DNA of 64,000 bases, from NCBI RefSeq assembly GCF_014648895.1, contig NZ_BMRZ01000005.1, positions 359,221 to 423,220 on the forward strand. Reading direction: 5' to 3'. Origin of the DNA: Streptomyces tanashiensis (GTDB lineage Bacteria; Actinomycetota; Actinomycetes; Streptomycetales; Streptomycetaceae). The position numbers and the translations under genes are program-made. Below the pieces are notes generated by a model that was not told the origin of the DNA, searched no databases, and saw only the letters and a program-made list of their open reading frames with translations. How positions within the stretch are numbered: position 1 is the first letter of the stretch; every line of letters begins with the position of its first letter. Below, piece by piece: positions 16,424 through 25,002 of the stretch.

Positions 16424-17626
16424 GTGCAGAGCCTCTACGACTTCATCCGCAGACACCCGACGGGCGTCGACACCTTCTGGGCCGTCGTCCTCCTCGGGTT
16501 CTCCCTGCTGTGGGTGGTGTCAGCGGGCACGGTGGGGGGCAGCGCCCTCGGGTACGGCCTCGTGGCCCTGCTCTTCTCCCTCGTGGTCGCCCTGCGGCGA
16601 CGGGCGCCGGAGAAGATGCTGCTGCTCGCGGTCGGTCTCGGTCTCGCGCAGCTCGCCCTCGGCCTCAAACCCTTCATGGCCGACTTCGCCATGCTCGTGA
16701 TCATCTTCACCGTCGCGGCGCACGACGGACCCCGCTGGGCGTCCCGGCTCGCACTCGTCGGCGGACTCGCCGCCTCCACGCTCTCCCAGGTCAGATGGCC
16801 CCTGGAAGAGACGAACTCCGGCGCGGCCATGGTCTTCTTCACGATCATCATGACCGTGCCGTTCGCCCTCGCCTGGGTCCTCGGCGACTCGCTCCGCACC
16901 CGCCGCGCCTACTTCGCGCAGCTGGAGGAGCGGGCGTCCCGTCTGGAGCAGGAGCGCGAGGCCCAGGCCAAGGTCGCGGTCGCCGCAGAGCGGGCCAGGA
17001 TCGCCCGCGAGCTGCACGACGTCGTCGCGCACAACGTGTCGGTGATGGTGGTGCAGGCCGACGGCGCCGCCTATGTCATGGACTCCTCCCCGGACACCGC
17101 CAAGCAGGCCCTGGAGACGATCTCCACCACGGGCCGGCAGGCGCTCGCCGAGATGCGCAGACTCCTCGGGATCCTGCGCACCGGCGAGCACCAGGAGGCC
17201 GGGGAGTACGTGCCGCAGCCCGACGTGGGGCAGATCGAGGACCTCGTGGAGCAGGTCCGGGGCGCCGGTCTCACCGTGGACTTCGCGATCGAGGGGAGCC
17301 CCCGCCCGCTGCCGAGCGGCGTCGAGCTCACCGCGTACCGGATCGTGCAGGAGGCCCTCACCAACACGCGCAAGCACGGCGGTCCGGACGTCGGTGCCAG
17401 CGTGCGCCTCGTCTACTTCGACGACGGTCTCGGCCTGCTCGTCGAGGACGACGGACGGGGCGCTCCGCAGGAGATGTACGAGGACGGGGGTGCCGACGGG
17501 CGGGGTCATGGTCTGATCGGCATGCGCGAGCGGGTCGGCATGGTCGGCGGCACCCTGGACGCGGGGCCGCGGCCCGGCGGCGGTTTCCGGATCAGCGCCC
17601 TGCTCCCCCTCAAGCCCGCTCACTGA
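16424..17626 (+). CDS. Sensor histidine kinase, DesK/NarX (HisKA_3) type
   Basis: 400 residues. Membrane-spanning N-terminus of about five or six helices with short loops (DTFWAVVLLGFSLLWVVSAG, ALGYGLVALLFSLVVAL, LLLAVGLGLAQLALGL, FAMLVIIFTVAA, AAMVFFTIIMTVPFALAWVLG), then a coiled linker, the HisKA_3 phosphoacceptor box ARIARELHDVVAHNVSVMVV (His about 196) and an HATPase domain with LTAYRIVQEALTNTRKH (N box), EDDGRG (G1) and GHGLIGMRERV (G2). The intramembrane-type sensor suggests envelope or membrane sensing. Partner regulator follows 42 bp downstream. Confidence 0.93.
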   Translation: MQSLYDFIRRHPTGVDTFWAVVLLGFSLLWVVSAGTVGGSALGYGLVALLFSLVVALRRRAPEKMLLLAVGLGLAQLALGLKPFMADFAMLVIIFTVAAHDGPRWASRLALVGGLAASTLSQVRWPLEETNSGAAMVFFTIIMTVPFALAWVLGDSLRTRRAYFAQLEERASRLEQEREAQAKVAVAAERARIARELHDVVAHNVSVMVVQADGAAYVMDSSPDTAKQALETISTTGRQALAEMRRLLGILRTGEHQEAGEYVPQPDVGQIEDLVEQVRGAGLTVDFAIEGSPRPLPSGVELTAYRIVQEALTNTRKHGGPDVGASVRLVYFDDGLGLLVEDDGRGAPQEMYEDGGADGRGHGLIGMRERVGMVGGTLDAGPRPGGGFRISALLPLKPAH

Positions 17627-17668
17627 CGACCCCGCCCGCTCACTGACGACCCCTAAGGAACTGACCTG

Positions 17669-18343
17669 ATGTCCATCCGCGTGATGCTCGTCGACGACCA
17701 GGTGCTGCTGCGGACCGGATTCCGCATGGTGCTCGCCGCCCAGCCGGACATGGAGGTCGTGGCGGAGGCGGGCGACGGGGTCGAGGCCCTCGAAGTGCTG
17801 CGTTCCACGGCGGTCGACGTCGTCCTGATGGACGTGCGCATGCCGAAGCTGGACGGGGTGGAGACGACCCGGCGGATCTGTTCCGAGCCGGACGCCCCGA
17901 AGGTGCTGATCCTGACGACGTTCGACCTCGACGAGTACGCGTTCTCGGGCCTGAAGGCGGGTGCGAGCGGCTTCATGCTGAAGGACGTGCCGCCGGCGGA
18001 GCTGCTCGGGGCGATCCGCTCGGTGCACAGCGGTGACGCGGTGGTGGCGCCCTCCACCACGCGCCGGCTCCTGGACCGCTTCTCGCCGATGCTGCCCTCC
18101 TCCGGGAAGGAGCCTCAGCACAAGGAGCTGGAGCGGCTGACGGAGCGGGAGCGCGAGGTGATGATGCTGGTCGCGCAGGGCCTGTCGAACGGCGAGATCG
18201 CGGCCCGGCTCGTCCTCTCCGAGGCGACGGTGAAGACGCACGTGGGCCGCATCCTGACCAAGCTGGGTTTGCGCGACCGGGTCCAGGTCGTGGTCCTGGC
18301 GTACGAGACGGGCCTGGTCCGGGCGGGCGGCGGCGCCGCCTAG
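17669..18343 (+). CDS. NarL/LuxR-family response regulator
   Basis: 224 residues, ATG with AAGGA upstream. Receiver domain: acidic pair VDDQ, phosphoacceptor Asp in VVLMDVRMPKLDG (about 54), Thr in ILTTFD and Lys in MLKDVPP. C-terminal LuxR-type HTH LTEREREVMMLVAQGLSNGEIA then TVKTHVGRILTKLGLRDR. Partner of the kinase just upstream; target genes are not evident. Its TAG stop is the first three bases of a 37-bp dispersed palindrome. Confidence 0.94.
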   Translation: MSIRVMLVDDQVLLRTGFRMVLAAQPDMEVVAEAGDGVEALEVLRSTAVDVVLMDVRMPKLDGVETTRRICSEPDAPKVLILTTFDLDEYAFSGLKAGASGFMLKDVPPAELLGAIRSVHSGDAVVAPSTTRRLLDRFSPMLPSSGKEPQHKELERLTEREREVMMLVAQGLSNGEIAARLVLSEATVKTHVGRILTKLGLRDRVQVVVLAYETGLVRAGGGAA

Positions 18344-18377
18344 GGCCTGTCCGACCCTGGTCCGCCGGACAGGCCCT
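18341..18377 (+). repeat. Dispersed 37-bp palindromic element, copy A
   Basis: Begins with the TAG stop of the response regulator and contains an 11-bp inverted repeat (GGGCCTGTCCG and its complement) around CCTGGTCCGC. The same element occurs at 50761-50798 and, inverted, at 19865-19901. Core shared by all three: TCCGCCGGACAGGCCCT. Probably folds as a hairpin and may act as a terminator. Confidence 0.8.
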
Positions 18378-18441
18378 GGCGCGGGCCCCCTACGGGAGGC
18401 CGGCGGCGGCCCCTCCGGTAGGCCGCCGCCCACGCGGCCCC

Positions 18442-19530
18442 CTACCGGAGGACCGACTCCAGGAAGTCGCTGCCGAGCCGGGCGACGACGGAGAAGTCGA
18501 GCTGGTGCAGCACGTAGCGCCCCCGGCGCTGGGTGGTGAGCAGACCGGCCTTCTTCAGGACGGAGAGGTGGCGGGAGACCTCGGGGGCGGTGATGCCGTA
18601 CGCGTCGGCCAGCTCGCTCGTCGAGTACGAGCCGCGCGCCAGGTTGCGGCACAGCCGCATCCGCATGGGGTGGGCGATCGCCTCCAGGCGCAGCTTGACC
18701 GTCTCGACGGGCTCGGAGCCGCCGACGTCACGGCTGGCGGCCGGGTACTGGATCACGGGCTGCCAGCCGGGCGCGCTCGTGGCGAAGAGGTGCGGCCAGC
18801 CGAACGCCGTGGGCACCAGCGTCACGGCGGCGCCCTGGGCCTCGGCCCGGCCGTGGACCAGCTTGTCGACGACGATGCGGCTGCCCTGCTCCCCCTCCTC
18901 CAGGCTGAGCGCGGGCGAGGCGGCCGCGAGGGCCTCGGCCAGGCCCTTGCGGCGCAGCAGCTCGGTCTTGTGGCGGGCGTCGGCGGCGAGCTGGACGCGG
19001 ACGCGGCGCCAGGTGTCGGCGAAGAACGCCTCGTCGCAGTCCTCCAGGAGCCGGCGGATCCACGCGCGGGTGGCGGTCGGTTCGGCCAGCATCTGCTCCA
19101 CGAAGGCGGCCTGGCGCGGGCCGCGCGCTGCGGCCAGGTCGAGGGCGCGGCGGCGGGACCGCTCGTCGACCAGCGGGGAGGGGATGCCCTCGGAGTAGCG
19201 GCTGCTGCAGGAGATCTCCAGGGCGGCGCCGACGAACGTCTCGTCGCTCATGCGGTCGACGTCGTCGAGTTCCTCGGCGAGCGTCTCGCGCGGCTGGGCG
19301 GGCAGCAGGAAGTCGGAGCGGGTGGACCGCCACATGAAGTCGGCCTCGTGCAGCCGGTCCGCGAGCTCCGGCTTCAGCGCGGAGGAGGTGGCGGTCGTCC
19401 AGGCGTGCAGCCGCGCGTGGTGGGCGGGCTCGGCGAGGGCGTGCAGGGCGTTGCCCAGCTCGGCCAGCGGCGAGGGGCAGAAGGTGATCCGCTCGTGCGG
19501 CAGTCCGGTGATGTCGATGGTCACGCTCAC
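18442..19530 (-). CDS. ArsR-family winged-helix regulator with large DUF5937-type N-terminal domain
   Basis: 362 residues, GTG start at 19530 (a GTG at 19524 is also possible). A helical N-terminal region of about 270 residues of unknown function precedes a C-terminal ArsR-type winged helix: RLEAIAHPMRMRLCRNLARG, STSELADAYGITAPEVSRHLSVLKKAGLL cut into recognition helix VSRHLSVLKKAG, and wing TQRRGRYVLHQL. No metal-binding CxC motif is visible, so the inducer is not obviously a metal. Two matching palindromes lie in its own divergent promoter region, implying autoregulation. Confidence 0.85.
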   Translation of the reverse strand: MSVTIDITGLPHERITFCPSPLAELGNALHALAEPAHHARLHAWTTATSSALKPELADRLHEADFMWRSTRSDFLLPAQPRETLAEELDDVDRMSDETFVGAALEISCSSRYSEGIPSPLVDERSRRRALDLAAARGPRQAAFVEQMLAEPTATRAWIRRLLEDCDEAFFADTWRRVRVQLAADARHKTELLRRKGLAEALAAASPALSLEEGEQGSRIVVDKLVHGRAEAQGAAVTLVPTAFGWPHLFATSAPGWQPVIQYPAASRDVGGSEPVETVKLRLEAIAHPMRMRLCRNLARGSYSTSELADAYGITAPEVSRHLSVLKKAGLLTTQRRGRYVLHQLDFSVVARLGSDFLESVLR

Positions 19531-19571
19531 CCGTCCATGGTGCGGGGTGGGGCGGGGGAGCTGTCGTCCCG

Positions 19572-19622
19572 TTTGACGGGGGCCGTCAATCGACGGGCCC
19601 CGGATTGACGGGGGTGGTCAAT
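19572..19622. promoter_or_regulatory. Double ArsR-type operator
   Basis: Two inverted repeats: TTGAC-7-GTCAA at 19573-19589 and ATTGAC-7-GTCAAT at 19604-19622. Their centres are 32 bp apart, three helical turns, so two dimers would bind the same DNA face. They lie between the ArsR-type gene and the small divergent gene at 19663. The ATTGAC-type half-site is common for ArsR regulators. Confidence 0.7.
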
Positions 19623-19662
19623 CCGGGGGCCGGACCGTGGCGGCGCGGCGCACGGTGACGCC

Positions 19663-19902
19663 ATGAACGCACTGCACCAGTACCTTCTCGACACCCACCG
19701 CGCCGCCCGGCTCGGCGAACCGGTGCCGCCGGCGCCCGGTACCCATGACGTCGCCGTGTTCCGGGCCGTCCGGGACCACCGCCGCTTCGAGCGGGTGGTG
19801 GCGGGCCACCCGGCGCGCGGCGCCGTCCGCGCGGCCCTGCACCGATGGCTGCACCCCGCCGGCCAGGGCCTGTCCGGCGGATCAGGGCCGGACACCGCCT
19901 AG
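19663..19902 (+). CDS. Small protein of unknown function, divergent from the ArsR-type gene
   Basis: 79 residues (MNALHQYLLDTHRAARLGEP onward). Helical and charged with no transmembrane segment and no family I recognise. GTGAC upstream is a weak ribosome-binding site. Its position behind the double operator and the good codon bias argue for a real gene. The last dozen codons and the TAG come from inverted copy C of the 37-bp palindromic element, so the original end may have been replaced by the insertion. Confidence 0.55.
   Translation: MNALHQYLLDTHRAARLGEPVPPAPGTHDVAVFRAVRDHRRFERVVAGHPARGAVRAALHRWLHPAGQGLSGGSGPDTA
19865..19901 (-). repeat. Dispersed 37-bp palindromic element, copy C (inverted)
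   Basis: Reverse complement of the elements at 18341 and 50761; identical over CCCTGATCCGCCGGACAGG with a few changes on one arm. It forms the 3' end of the small gene at 19663 and joins directly onto the 23-bp tandem array. Confidence 0.75.
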
Positions 19903-19990
19903 GACCGCCACGCCTCGACCTCTAGGACCGTCACGCGTCGACCCCTAGGACCGTCACGCCTCGACGCCTAGGACCGTCACGCCTCGACGC
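19899..19990. repeat. Four 23-bp tandem repeats at the threonine-aldolase 3' end
   Basis: Units start at 19899, 19922, 19945 and 19968, each CTAGGACCG(T/C)CACGC(C/G)TCGAC plus two bases. The last unit is coding: read on the minus strand it gives the final Arg-Val-Glu-Ala and TGA of the aldolase-like gene. The other three are downstream copies of that gene end. Confidence 0.85.
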
Positions 19991-21137
19991 GCGCCAGGAA
20001 GTCCCGTACCGCCTCCTTCACGTCCTCCGCCGTCCACTCCAGGCCGGGTCCCGTCACGGTCACCTCCGTCACCGCCACCCCCGGCGGGCCGCCCGCGCCC
20101 GGGGAGAACCAGCGGCGGAACAGCGCGGTGCCGGTGTCCTCGGTCTGGGCGAGGGCCGCCGCCGTCAGGGCGTCCGGGTCGTACGGCAGCCAGACCTGGA
20201 ACTGGTGGGTGTGCGGGGTCCCGGGGTGGATCCGGGACCAGCCGGTGCCCGCCTCCGCGAACGCCTCCCGGATCGCGTCGGCCACCACGCGCGCGTGCGT
20301 CACGTACGAGGGCAGCCGGGGCAGCTCGACGTCCAGGCCGCGGAGCGCGGAGAGGGCCGTCGGGTAGTTCTGGGCGACCAGGCCCCCGTACCGGTGCCGC
20401 CAGACCCTGGCCTCCTCCATGAGGTCCTCGGGCCCGGCGAGCGCGGCCCCGGACAGGCCGCCGAGGGACTTGTAGAACGAGACGTACACGCTGTCGGCGA
20501 GCTCCGCGATCTCCGCGAGTCCCCGGCCGAAATGCGTCGTGGTCTCCCACAGCCGGGCGCCGTCGAAGTGGACGACCGCGTCCCGCTCCCGGGCCGCCGC
20601 CACCACCTCGGTCAGCTCCTCCCAGGACGGCAGCACGAAGCCCGCGTCCCGCAGCGGCAGCTCCAGCATCAGCGTCCCGAAGGGCTCCGGGTGGTCCCGC
20701 ACCTCCTCGGCGGTCGGCAGCCGGGGCGCGTCGGTCGGGTGGACCGTACGGAGCCCGGAGACGGCCCCGAGGGCCCCGCCCTCGTGGACCTCGGGGTGGG
20801 CGAGCGGGTGGAGGGCGACGACGGGGCTGCCGGTGCGGCCGGCCCAGCAGCGCAGCGCCACCTGCTGGGCCATGGTGCCGGTCGGGAAGAAGACGGCGGC
20901 GGGGAGGCCGAGCTCCTCGGCGACGCGCCGCTCCACCTCCTCCACGAGCCCGTTCCCGTACATGTCGACCGGGGCCTCCGCGTGGCCCGCGGCCTCCGCC
21001 CAGGCGACCAGTTCCCGCAGCCGGGATCCGACCGTGCCGTCCACCGAGGTGTCCCAGAGCCTGCGCTCGGCGCCGCCCCACACCTTCGCCCGGTGGAGCC
21101 GGGCCGCTTCCTCGTCCACAGGAGTCTCAGGATTCAT
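19977..21137 (-). CDS. Low-specificity threonine aldolase/beta-eliminating lyase family protein
   Basis: 386 residues, PLP fold type I. ATG at 21137. Motifs: FFPTGTMAQQVALRCWAG (cofactor phosphate region), VHFDGARLWE (Asp contacting the pyridine N), and SFYKSLGGLSGAAL with the Schiff-base Lys. Homologues cleave L-threonine or allo-threonine to glycine and acetaldehyde; exact substrate not determined. The 3' end lies in a 23-bp tandem array. Confidence 0.88.
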   Translation of the reverse strand: MNPETPVDEEAARLHRAKVWGGAERRLWDTSVDGTVGSRLRELVAWAEAAGHAEAPVDMYGNGLVEEVERRVAEELGLPAAVFFPTGTMAQQVALRCWAGRTGSPVVALHPLAHPEVHEGGALGAVSGLRTVHPTDAPRLPTAEEVRDHPEPFGTLMLELPLRDAGFVLPSWEELTEVVAAARERDAVVHFDGARLWETTTHFGRGLAEIAELADSVYVSFYKSLGGLSGAALAGPEDLMEEARVWRHRYGGLVAQNYPTALSALRGLDVELPRLPSYVTHARVVADAIREAFAEAGTGWSRIHPGTPHTHQFQVWLPYDPDALTAAALAQTEDTGTALFRRWFSPGAGGPPGVAVTEVTVTGPGLEWTAEDVKEAVRDFLARVEA

Positions 21138-21263
21138 GGGTCGATCATCACACCACCGCCCACACCCTGTGGACAGGCCACGGAGCAGCGCGAAACGCTG
21201 GCGTAGCATGACCAGAAATCGTCCGGTACCCGCCGAGGACTGGAACGGAAGGCCGTCCCCACC

Positions 21264-22244
21264 GTGAACGCACCAGCAGCGCCAGAGCCCAGAGCAGCGG
21301 AGCCCCGGGCCGAGGACCGACCCGCCCGGCTCACCGTCGGAGTCGTCGGCGCCGGCCGCGTGGGCCCCGCCCTCGCCGCCTCGCTCCGGCTCGCCGGGCA
21401 CCGCCCCGTCGCCGTCTCGGCGGTCTCCGACGCCTCCCGGCGCCGCGCCGCGGAGCTCCTGCCCGACGTCCCGGTCGTCGAGCCCGCCCGGGTCCTCGCC
21501 CTCGCCGACCTGGTCCTGCTGACCGTCCCGGACGACGCGCTGCCGGGCCTGGTCGAGGGCCTTGCCGACACCGGAGCCGTACGGCCCGGGCAGCTGATCG
21601 TGCACACCTCCGGGCGGTACGGGGCGCGGGTCCTCGACCCCGCACGCCGGGCAGGCGCCCTGCCGCTCGCCCTGCACCCCGCCATGACCTTCACCGGCAC
21701 CGCCGTCGACGTCCAGCGGCTCGCCGGCTGCTCCTTCGGGGTGACCGCACCCGAGGAGCTGCGGCTCGCCGCCGAGGCGCTGGTGATCGAGATGGGCGGC
21801 GAGCCCGAATGGATCGCGGAGGAGGCCCGGCCGCTCTACCACGCGGCCCTGGCCCTCGGCGCGAACCACCTGGTCACCCTGGTGGCCCAGTCGATGGAGC
21901 TGCTCCACAAGGCCGGCGTCGCCGCGCCCGACCGCATGCTGGGCCCGCTCCTGGGCGCCGCCCTGGACAACGCCCTGCGGTCCGGGGACGCGGCCCTCAC
22001 CGGCCCCGTCGCGCGCGGTGACGCCGGTACGGTCGCCGCCCACGTCGCCGAGCTGCGCAAGCACGCGCCCGGCACCGTCGCCGGCTATCTGGCGATGGCC
22101 CGCACGACCGCCGACAGGGCGCTCGCGCACGGCCTGCTCAAGCCCGAGCTGGCCGAGGACCTGCTGGGCGTGCTCGCCGAGCAGGCGAGCGGAGCCGCCC
22201 ACCCCGCCGACCCCGCCGACGGGCCGCAAGGAGACGACCGATGA
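21264..22244 (+). CDS. Rossmann-fold DUF2520 protein (pantoate/NAD operon)
   Basis: 326 residues, GTG start. N-terminal Rossmann motif VGVVGAGRVGPALAASL for NAD(P), then ALHPAMTFTG and a helical C-terminal DUF2520 domain (LYHAALALGANHLVTLVAQSMELL). This resembles ketopantoate reductase/6-phosphogluconate-dehydrogenase-like proteins. Directly upstream of panC with overlapping ATGA, so it may supply the ketopantoate reductase step; that is inference from context. N-terminal 20 residues are Ala/Pro/Glu-rich. Confidence 0.85.
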   Translation: MNAPAAPEPRAAEPRAEDRPARLTVGVVGAGRVGPALAASLRLAGHRPVAVSAVSDASRRRAAELLPDVPVVEPARVLALADLVLLTVPDDALPGLVEGLADTGAVRPGQLIVHTSGRYGARVLDPARRAGALPLALHPAMTFTGTAVDVQRLAGCSFGVTAPEELRLAAEALVIEMGGEPEWIAEEARPLYHAALALGANHLVTLVAQSMELLHKAGVAAPDRMLGPLLGAALDNALRSGDAALTGPVARGDAGTVAAHVAELRKHAPGTVAGYLAMARTTADRALAHGLLKPELAEDLLGVLAEQASGAAHPADPADGPQGDDR

Positions 22245-23311
22245 GCCTGTTCGCCAGCAAGCGCGCCGAGGGCGGCCGCCCCGTGCGCCACCAGCCGGCG
22301 GAGCTGGTCCCCACGGCCGAGGACCTCCACGACGCCGCGGCCCACTTCGGCGCCCCCGGCGGGAACGCCGTGGTCATGACCATGGGCGCCCTCCACGAAG
22401 GGCACGCCACCCTGATCCGGGCCGCACGCGAGCGCGTGGGCGCGAAGGGTTTCGTCGTCGTCACCGTCTTCGTCAACCCGCTGCAGTTCGGCGCGGGGGA
22501 GGACCTCGACCGCTACCCCCGCACCCTCGACGCCGACCTGGAGCTGGCTCTCGACGCGGGCGCGAGCGTCGTCTTCGCGCCCTCCGTCGACGAGGTCTAC
22601 CCGGGCGGGGAGCCCCAGGTCCGGATCACGGCGGGGCCCATGGGGGAGCGCCTCGAAGGCGCCTCCCGGCCCGGCCACTTCGACGGCATGCTGACCGTCG
22701 TCGCCAAGCTGCTCCACCTCACCGCGCCCGACCTGGCCTTCTTCGGCCAGAAGGACGCCCAGCAGCTGGCGCTGATCCGCCGGATGGCCCGCGACCTGAA
22801 CTTCCCCGTCGAGATCGTCGGCGTGGAGACCGTCCGCGAGACCGACGGCCTGGCCCTGTCCAGCCGCAACCGCTACCTGTCGGCCGGGGAGCGCCGGACG
22901 GCCCTCTCGCTGTCCCGCGCGCTGTTCGCCGCCCGTGAGCGGCTCGCCGCCCAGGAGGCGCTGCGCGCGCGTGCCGCCTCGCTGCCCGGTGCCCAGGGCC
23001 GGGCGGAGAACCGTGCCGAGGGCCTGTCGCGGCTCGGCGAGGCCCGGGCCGCCGCCGACGCCCACGCGGTCGCGCAGGCCGCCGAGGGCGGCTGCGCCGA
23101 GGCCGTGCGGGCCGCGGCCCGCACCGTCCTGGACGAGGCGGCCAAGGCCGATCCGCCGCTCACCCTGGACTACCTGGCCCTCGTGGACCCGGCGGACTTC
23201 ACCGAGGTCGCCGACGGCCACGACGGGGAGGCGATCCTCGCCGTCGCCGCGCGCGTGGGAAGCACGCGGCTCATCGACAACATCCCCCTGACCTTCGGAG
23301 CCACCAAGTGA
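22241..23311 (+). CDS. panC: Pantoate-beta-alanine ligase with an Ala-rich insertion
   Basis: Makes pantothenate from pantoate, beta-alanine and ATP. 356 residues against about 280 in typical enzymes. Motifs: TMGALHEGHATLIR (HIGH-like), FVNPLQFGAGEDLDRYPRTL, HLTAPDLAFFGQKDAQQL, and RETDGLALSSRNRYLS (KMSKS-like SSRN). The extra length is an Ala/Arg/Glu-rich segment about residues 230-285 (LAAQEALRARAASL onward) inside the dimerisation domain, plus about 40 residues before the first motif. Overlaps nadB by GTGA. Confidence 0.95.
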   Translation: MSLFASKRAEGGRPVRHQPAELVPTAEDLHDAAAHFGAPGGNAVVMTMGALHEGHATLIRAARERVGAKGFVVVTVFVNPLQFGAGEDLDRYPRTLDADLELALDAGASVVFAPSVDEVYPGGEPQVRITAGPMGERLEGASRPGHFDGMLTVVAKLLHLTAPDLAFFGQKDAQQLALIRRMARDLNFPVEIVGVETVRETDGLALSSRNRYLSAGERRTALSLSRALFAARERLAAQEALRARAASLPGAQGRAENRAEGLSRLGEARAAADAHAVAQAAEGGCAEAVRAAARTVLDEAAKADPPLTLDYLALVDPADFTEVADGHDGEAILAVAARVGSTRLIDNIPLTFGATK

Positions 23312-25002
23312 CCGGAATACGGCTGCACGCGCCCGCGCCGGGCTGGGCCATCGACGCCGACGTCGTCGTGGTCGGCTCCGGGGTCGCCGGGCTCACCGCC
23401 GCCCTGCGCTGCACCGCGGCCGGGCTGCGTACCGTGGTCGTCACCAAGGCCCGGCTCGACGACGGCTCCACCCGCTGGGCCCAGGGCGGCATCGCGGCCG
23501 CGCTCGGCGAGGGAGACACCCCCGAGCAGCACCTCGACGACACCCTCGTCGCCGGCGCCGGGCTCTGCGACGAGCGGGCCGTGCGGGCCCTGGTCACGGA
23601 GGGACCGGACGCCGTCCGCCGGCTGATCTCGACCGGCGCCGACTTCGACAAGACCTCCGACGGCGAGATCGCGCTGACCCGGGAGGGCGGCCACCACCGC
23701 CGCCGGATCGCCCACGCCGGCGGGGACGCGACCGGCGCCGAGATCTCGCGCGCCCTGGTCGAGGCGATACGGGACCGGGGCGTGCGCTTCATCGAGCACG
23801 CCCTCGTCCTGGACCTCCTGACGGACGCCGAGGGCCGTACGGCGGGTGTGACCCTGCACGTCATGGGCGAGGGGCAGCACGACGGCGTCGGCGCCGTCCA
23901 CGCGCCCGCGGTGGTCCTCGCCACCGGCGGCATGGGCCAGGTCTTCTCCGCCACCACCAACCCGGGCGTGTCCACCGGTGACGGCGTCGCGCTGGCGCTG
24001 CGCGCCGGGGCCGAGGTCTCCGACCTGGAGTTCGTCCAGTTCCACCCCACGGTGCTCTTCCTCGGGGCCGGTGCCGAGGGCCAGCAGCCGCTGGTCTCCG
24101 AGGCGGTACGGGGCGAGGGCGCCCACCTGGTCGACGCCGACGGCGTCCGCTTCATGCTCGGGCAGCACGAGCTGGCCGAGCTCGCCCCCCGGGACATCGT
24201 CGCCAAGGCGATCACGCGCCGGATGCAGGAGCAGGGCGCCGACCACATGTACCTCGACGGCCGTCACTTCGGCGCCGAGATGTGGGCGGAGCGCTTCCCG
24301 ACGATCCTGGCGGCCTGCCGCGCCCACGGCATCGACCCTGTGACGGAGCCGATCCCGGTCGCCCCCGCCGCCCACTACGCCTCCGGCGGTGTCCGCACGG
24401 ACCTGCGGGGCCGGACCACCGTGCCGGGCCTGTACGCGTGCGGGGAGGTGGCCTGCACGGGCGTCCACGGCGCCAACCGGCTGGCCTCGAACTCGCTCCT
24501 GGAGGGCCTGGTCTTCGCCGAGCGGATCGCCGAGGACATCACGGCCGCCGCCCCGCGCGTGCCGGGCGCCCCGGTGCCGCACCCGGCCCCGGTGACCCTG
24601 CCGCTGCCCGTGGCCGGCGCGCGGACCCGTATCCAGCGGATCATGACGGCCGGCGCGGGGGTGCTCCGCTCGGAGGCCAGCCTCCGGGAGGCCGCCGAGG
24701 CTCTCGACGCCCTGCACAGCGACGCCGTGGCCGGCGGCGACGACGACACCAAGGCGGCCGAGCCGGGCGTGGAATCCTGGGAGACCACGAACCTGCTGTG
24801 CGTCGCCCGGGTGCTGGTCGCCGCGGCCCGCCGCCGCGAGGAGACCCGCGGCTGCCACTGGCGCGAGGACCACCCCGACCGGGACGACGCGCAGTGGCGC
24901 AAGCACCTCGTCGTCCACCTCACGCAGGGGCGGACCCTGGAGGTCCGCACCACCGACACCTTCGACTTTCCCCCCACCCTCGACGCCCCCAGGGAGCCGT
25001 AA
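23308..25002 (+). CDS. nadB: L-aspartate oxidase
   Basis: FAD enzyme oxidising aspartate to iminoaspartate for quinolinate synthesis. 564 residues. FAD motif DVVVVGSGVAGLTAALR near residue 14, catalytic-region HRRRIAHAGGDATG, ATGGMGQVF, EFVQFHPTVLF, PAAHYASGGVRTDLRGRT split at YACGEVACTGVHGANRLASN, and a C-terminal helical domain with the conserved RRREETRGCHWREDHP. The partner quinolinate synthase (nadA) is not in the window. Confidence 0.97.
   Translation: MTGIRLHAPAPGWAIDADVVVVGSGVAGLTAALRCTAAGLRTVVVTKARLDDGSTRWAQGGIAAALGEGDTPEQHLDDTLVAGAGLCDERAVRALVTEGPDAVRRLISTGADFDKTSDGEIALTREGGHHRRRIAHAGGDATGAEISRALVEAIRDRGVRFIEHALVLDLLTDAEGRTAGVTLHVMGEGQHDGVGAVHAPAVVLATGGMGQVFSATTNPGVSTGDGVALALRAGAEVSDLEFVQFHPTVLFLGAGAEGQQPLVSEAVRGEGAHLVDADGVRFMLGQHELAELAPRDIVAKAITRRMQEQGADHMYLDGRHFGAEMWAERFPTILAACRAHGIDPVTEPIPVAPAAHYASGGVRTDLRGRTTVPGLYACGEVACTGVHGANRLASNSLLEGLVFAERIAEDITAAAPRVPGAPVPHPAPVTLPLPVAGARTRIQRIMTAGAGVLRSEASLREAAEALDALHSDAVAGGDDDTKAAEPGVESWETTNLLCVARVLVAAARRREETRGCHWREDHPDRDDAQWRKHLVVHLTQGRTLEVRTTDTFDFPPTLDAPREP

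Noticed and set aside
18442..19530. Metal-sensing ArsR repressor
   Set aside because: No CxC or comparable metal-ligand motif in the winged helix; the large N-terminal domain points to another ligand.
19899..19990. CRISPR or attachment-site array
   Set aside because: Direct 23-bp repeats are contiguous without spacers, with no cas or integrase genes nearby.
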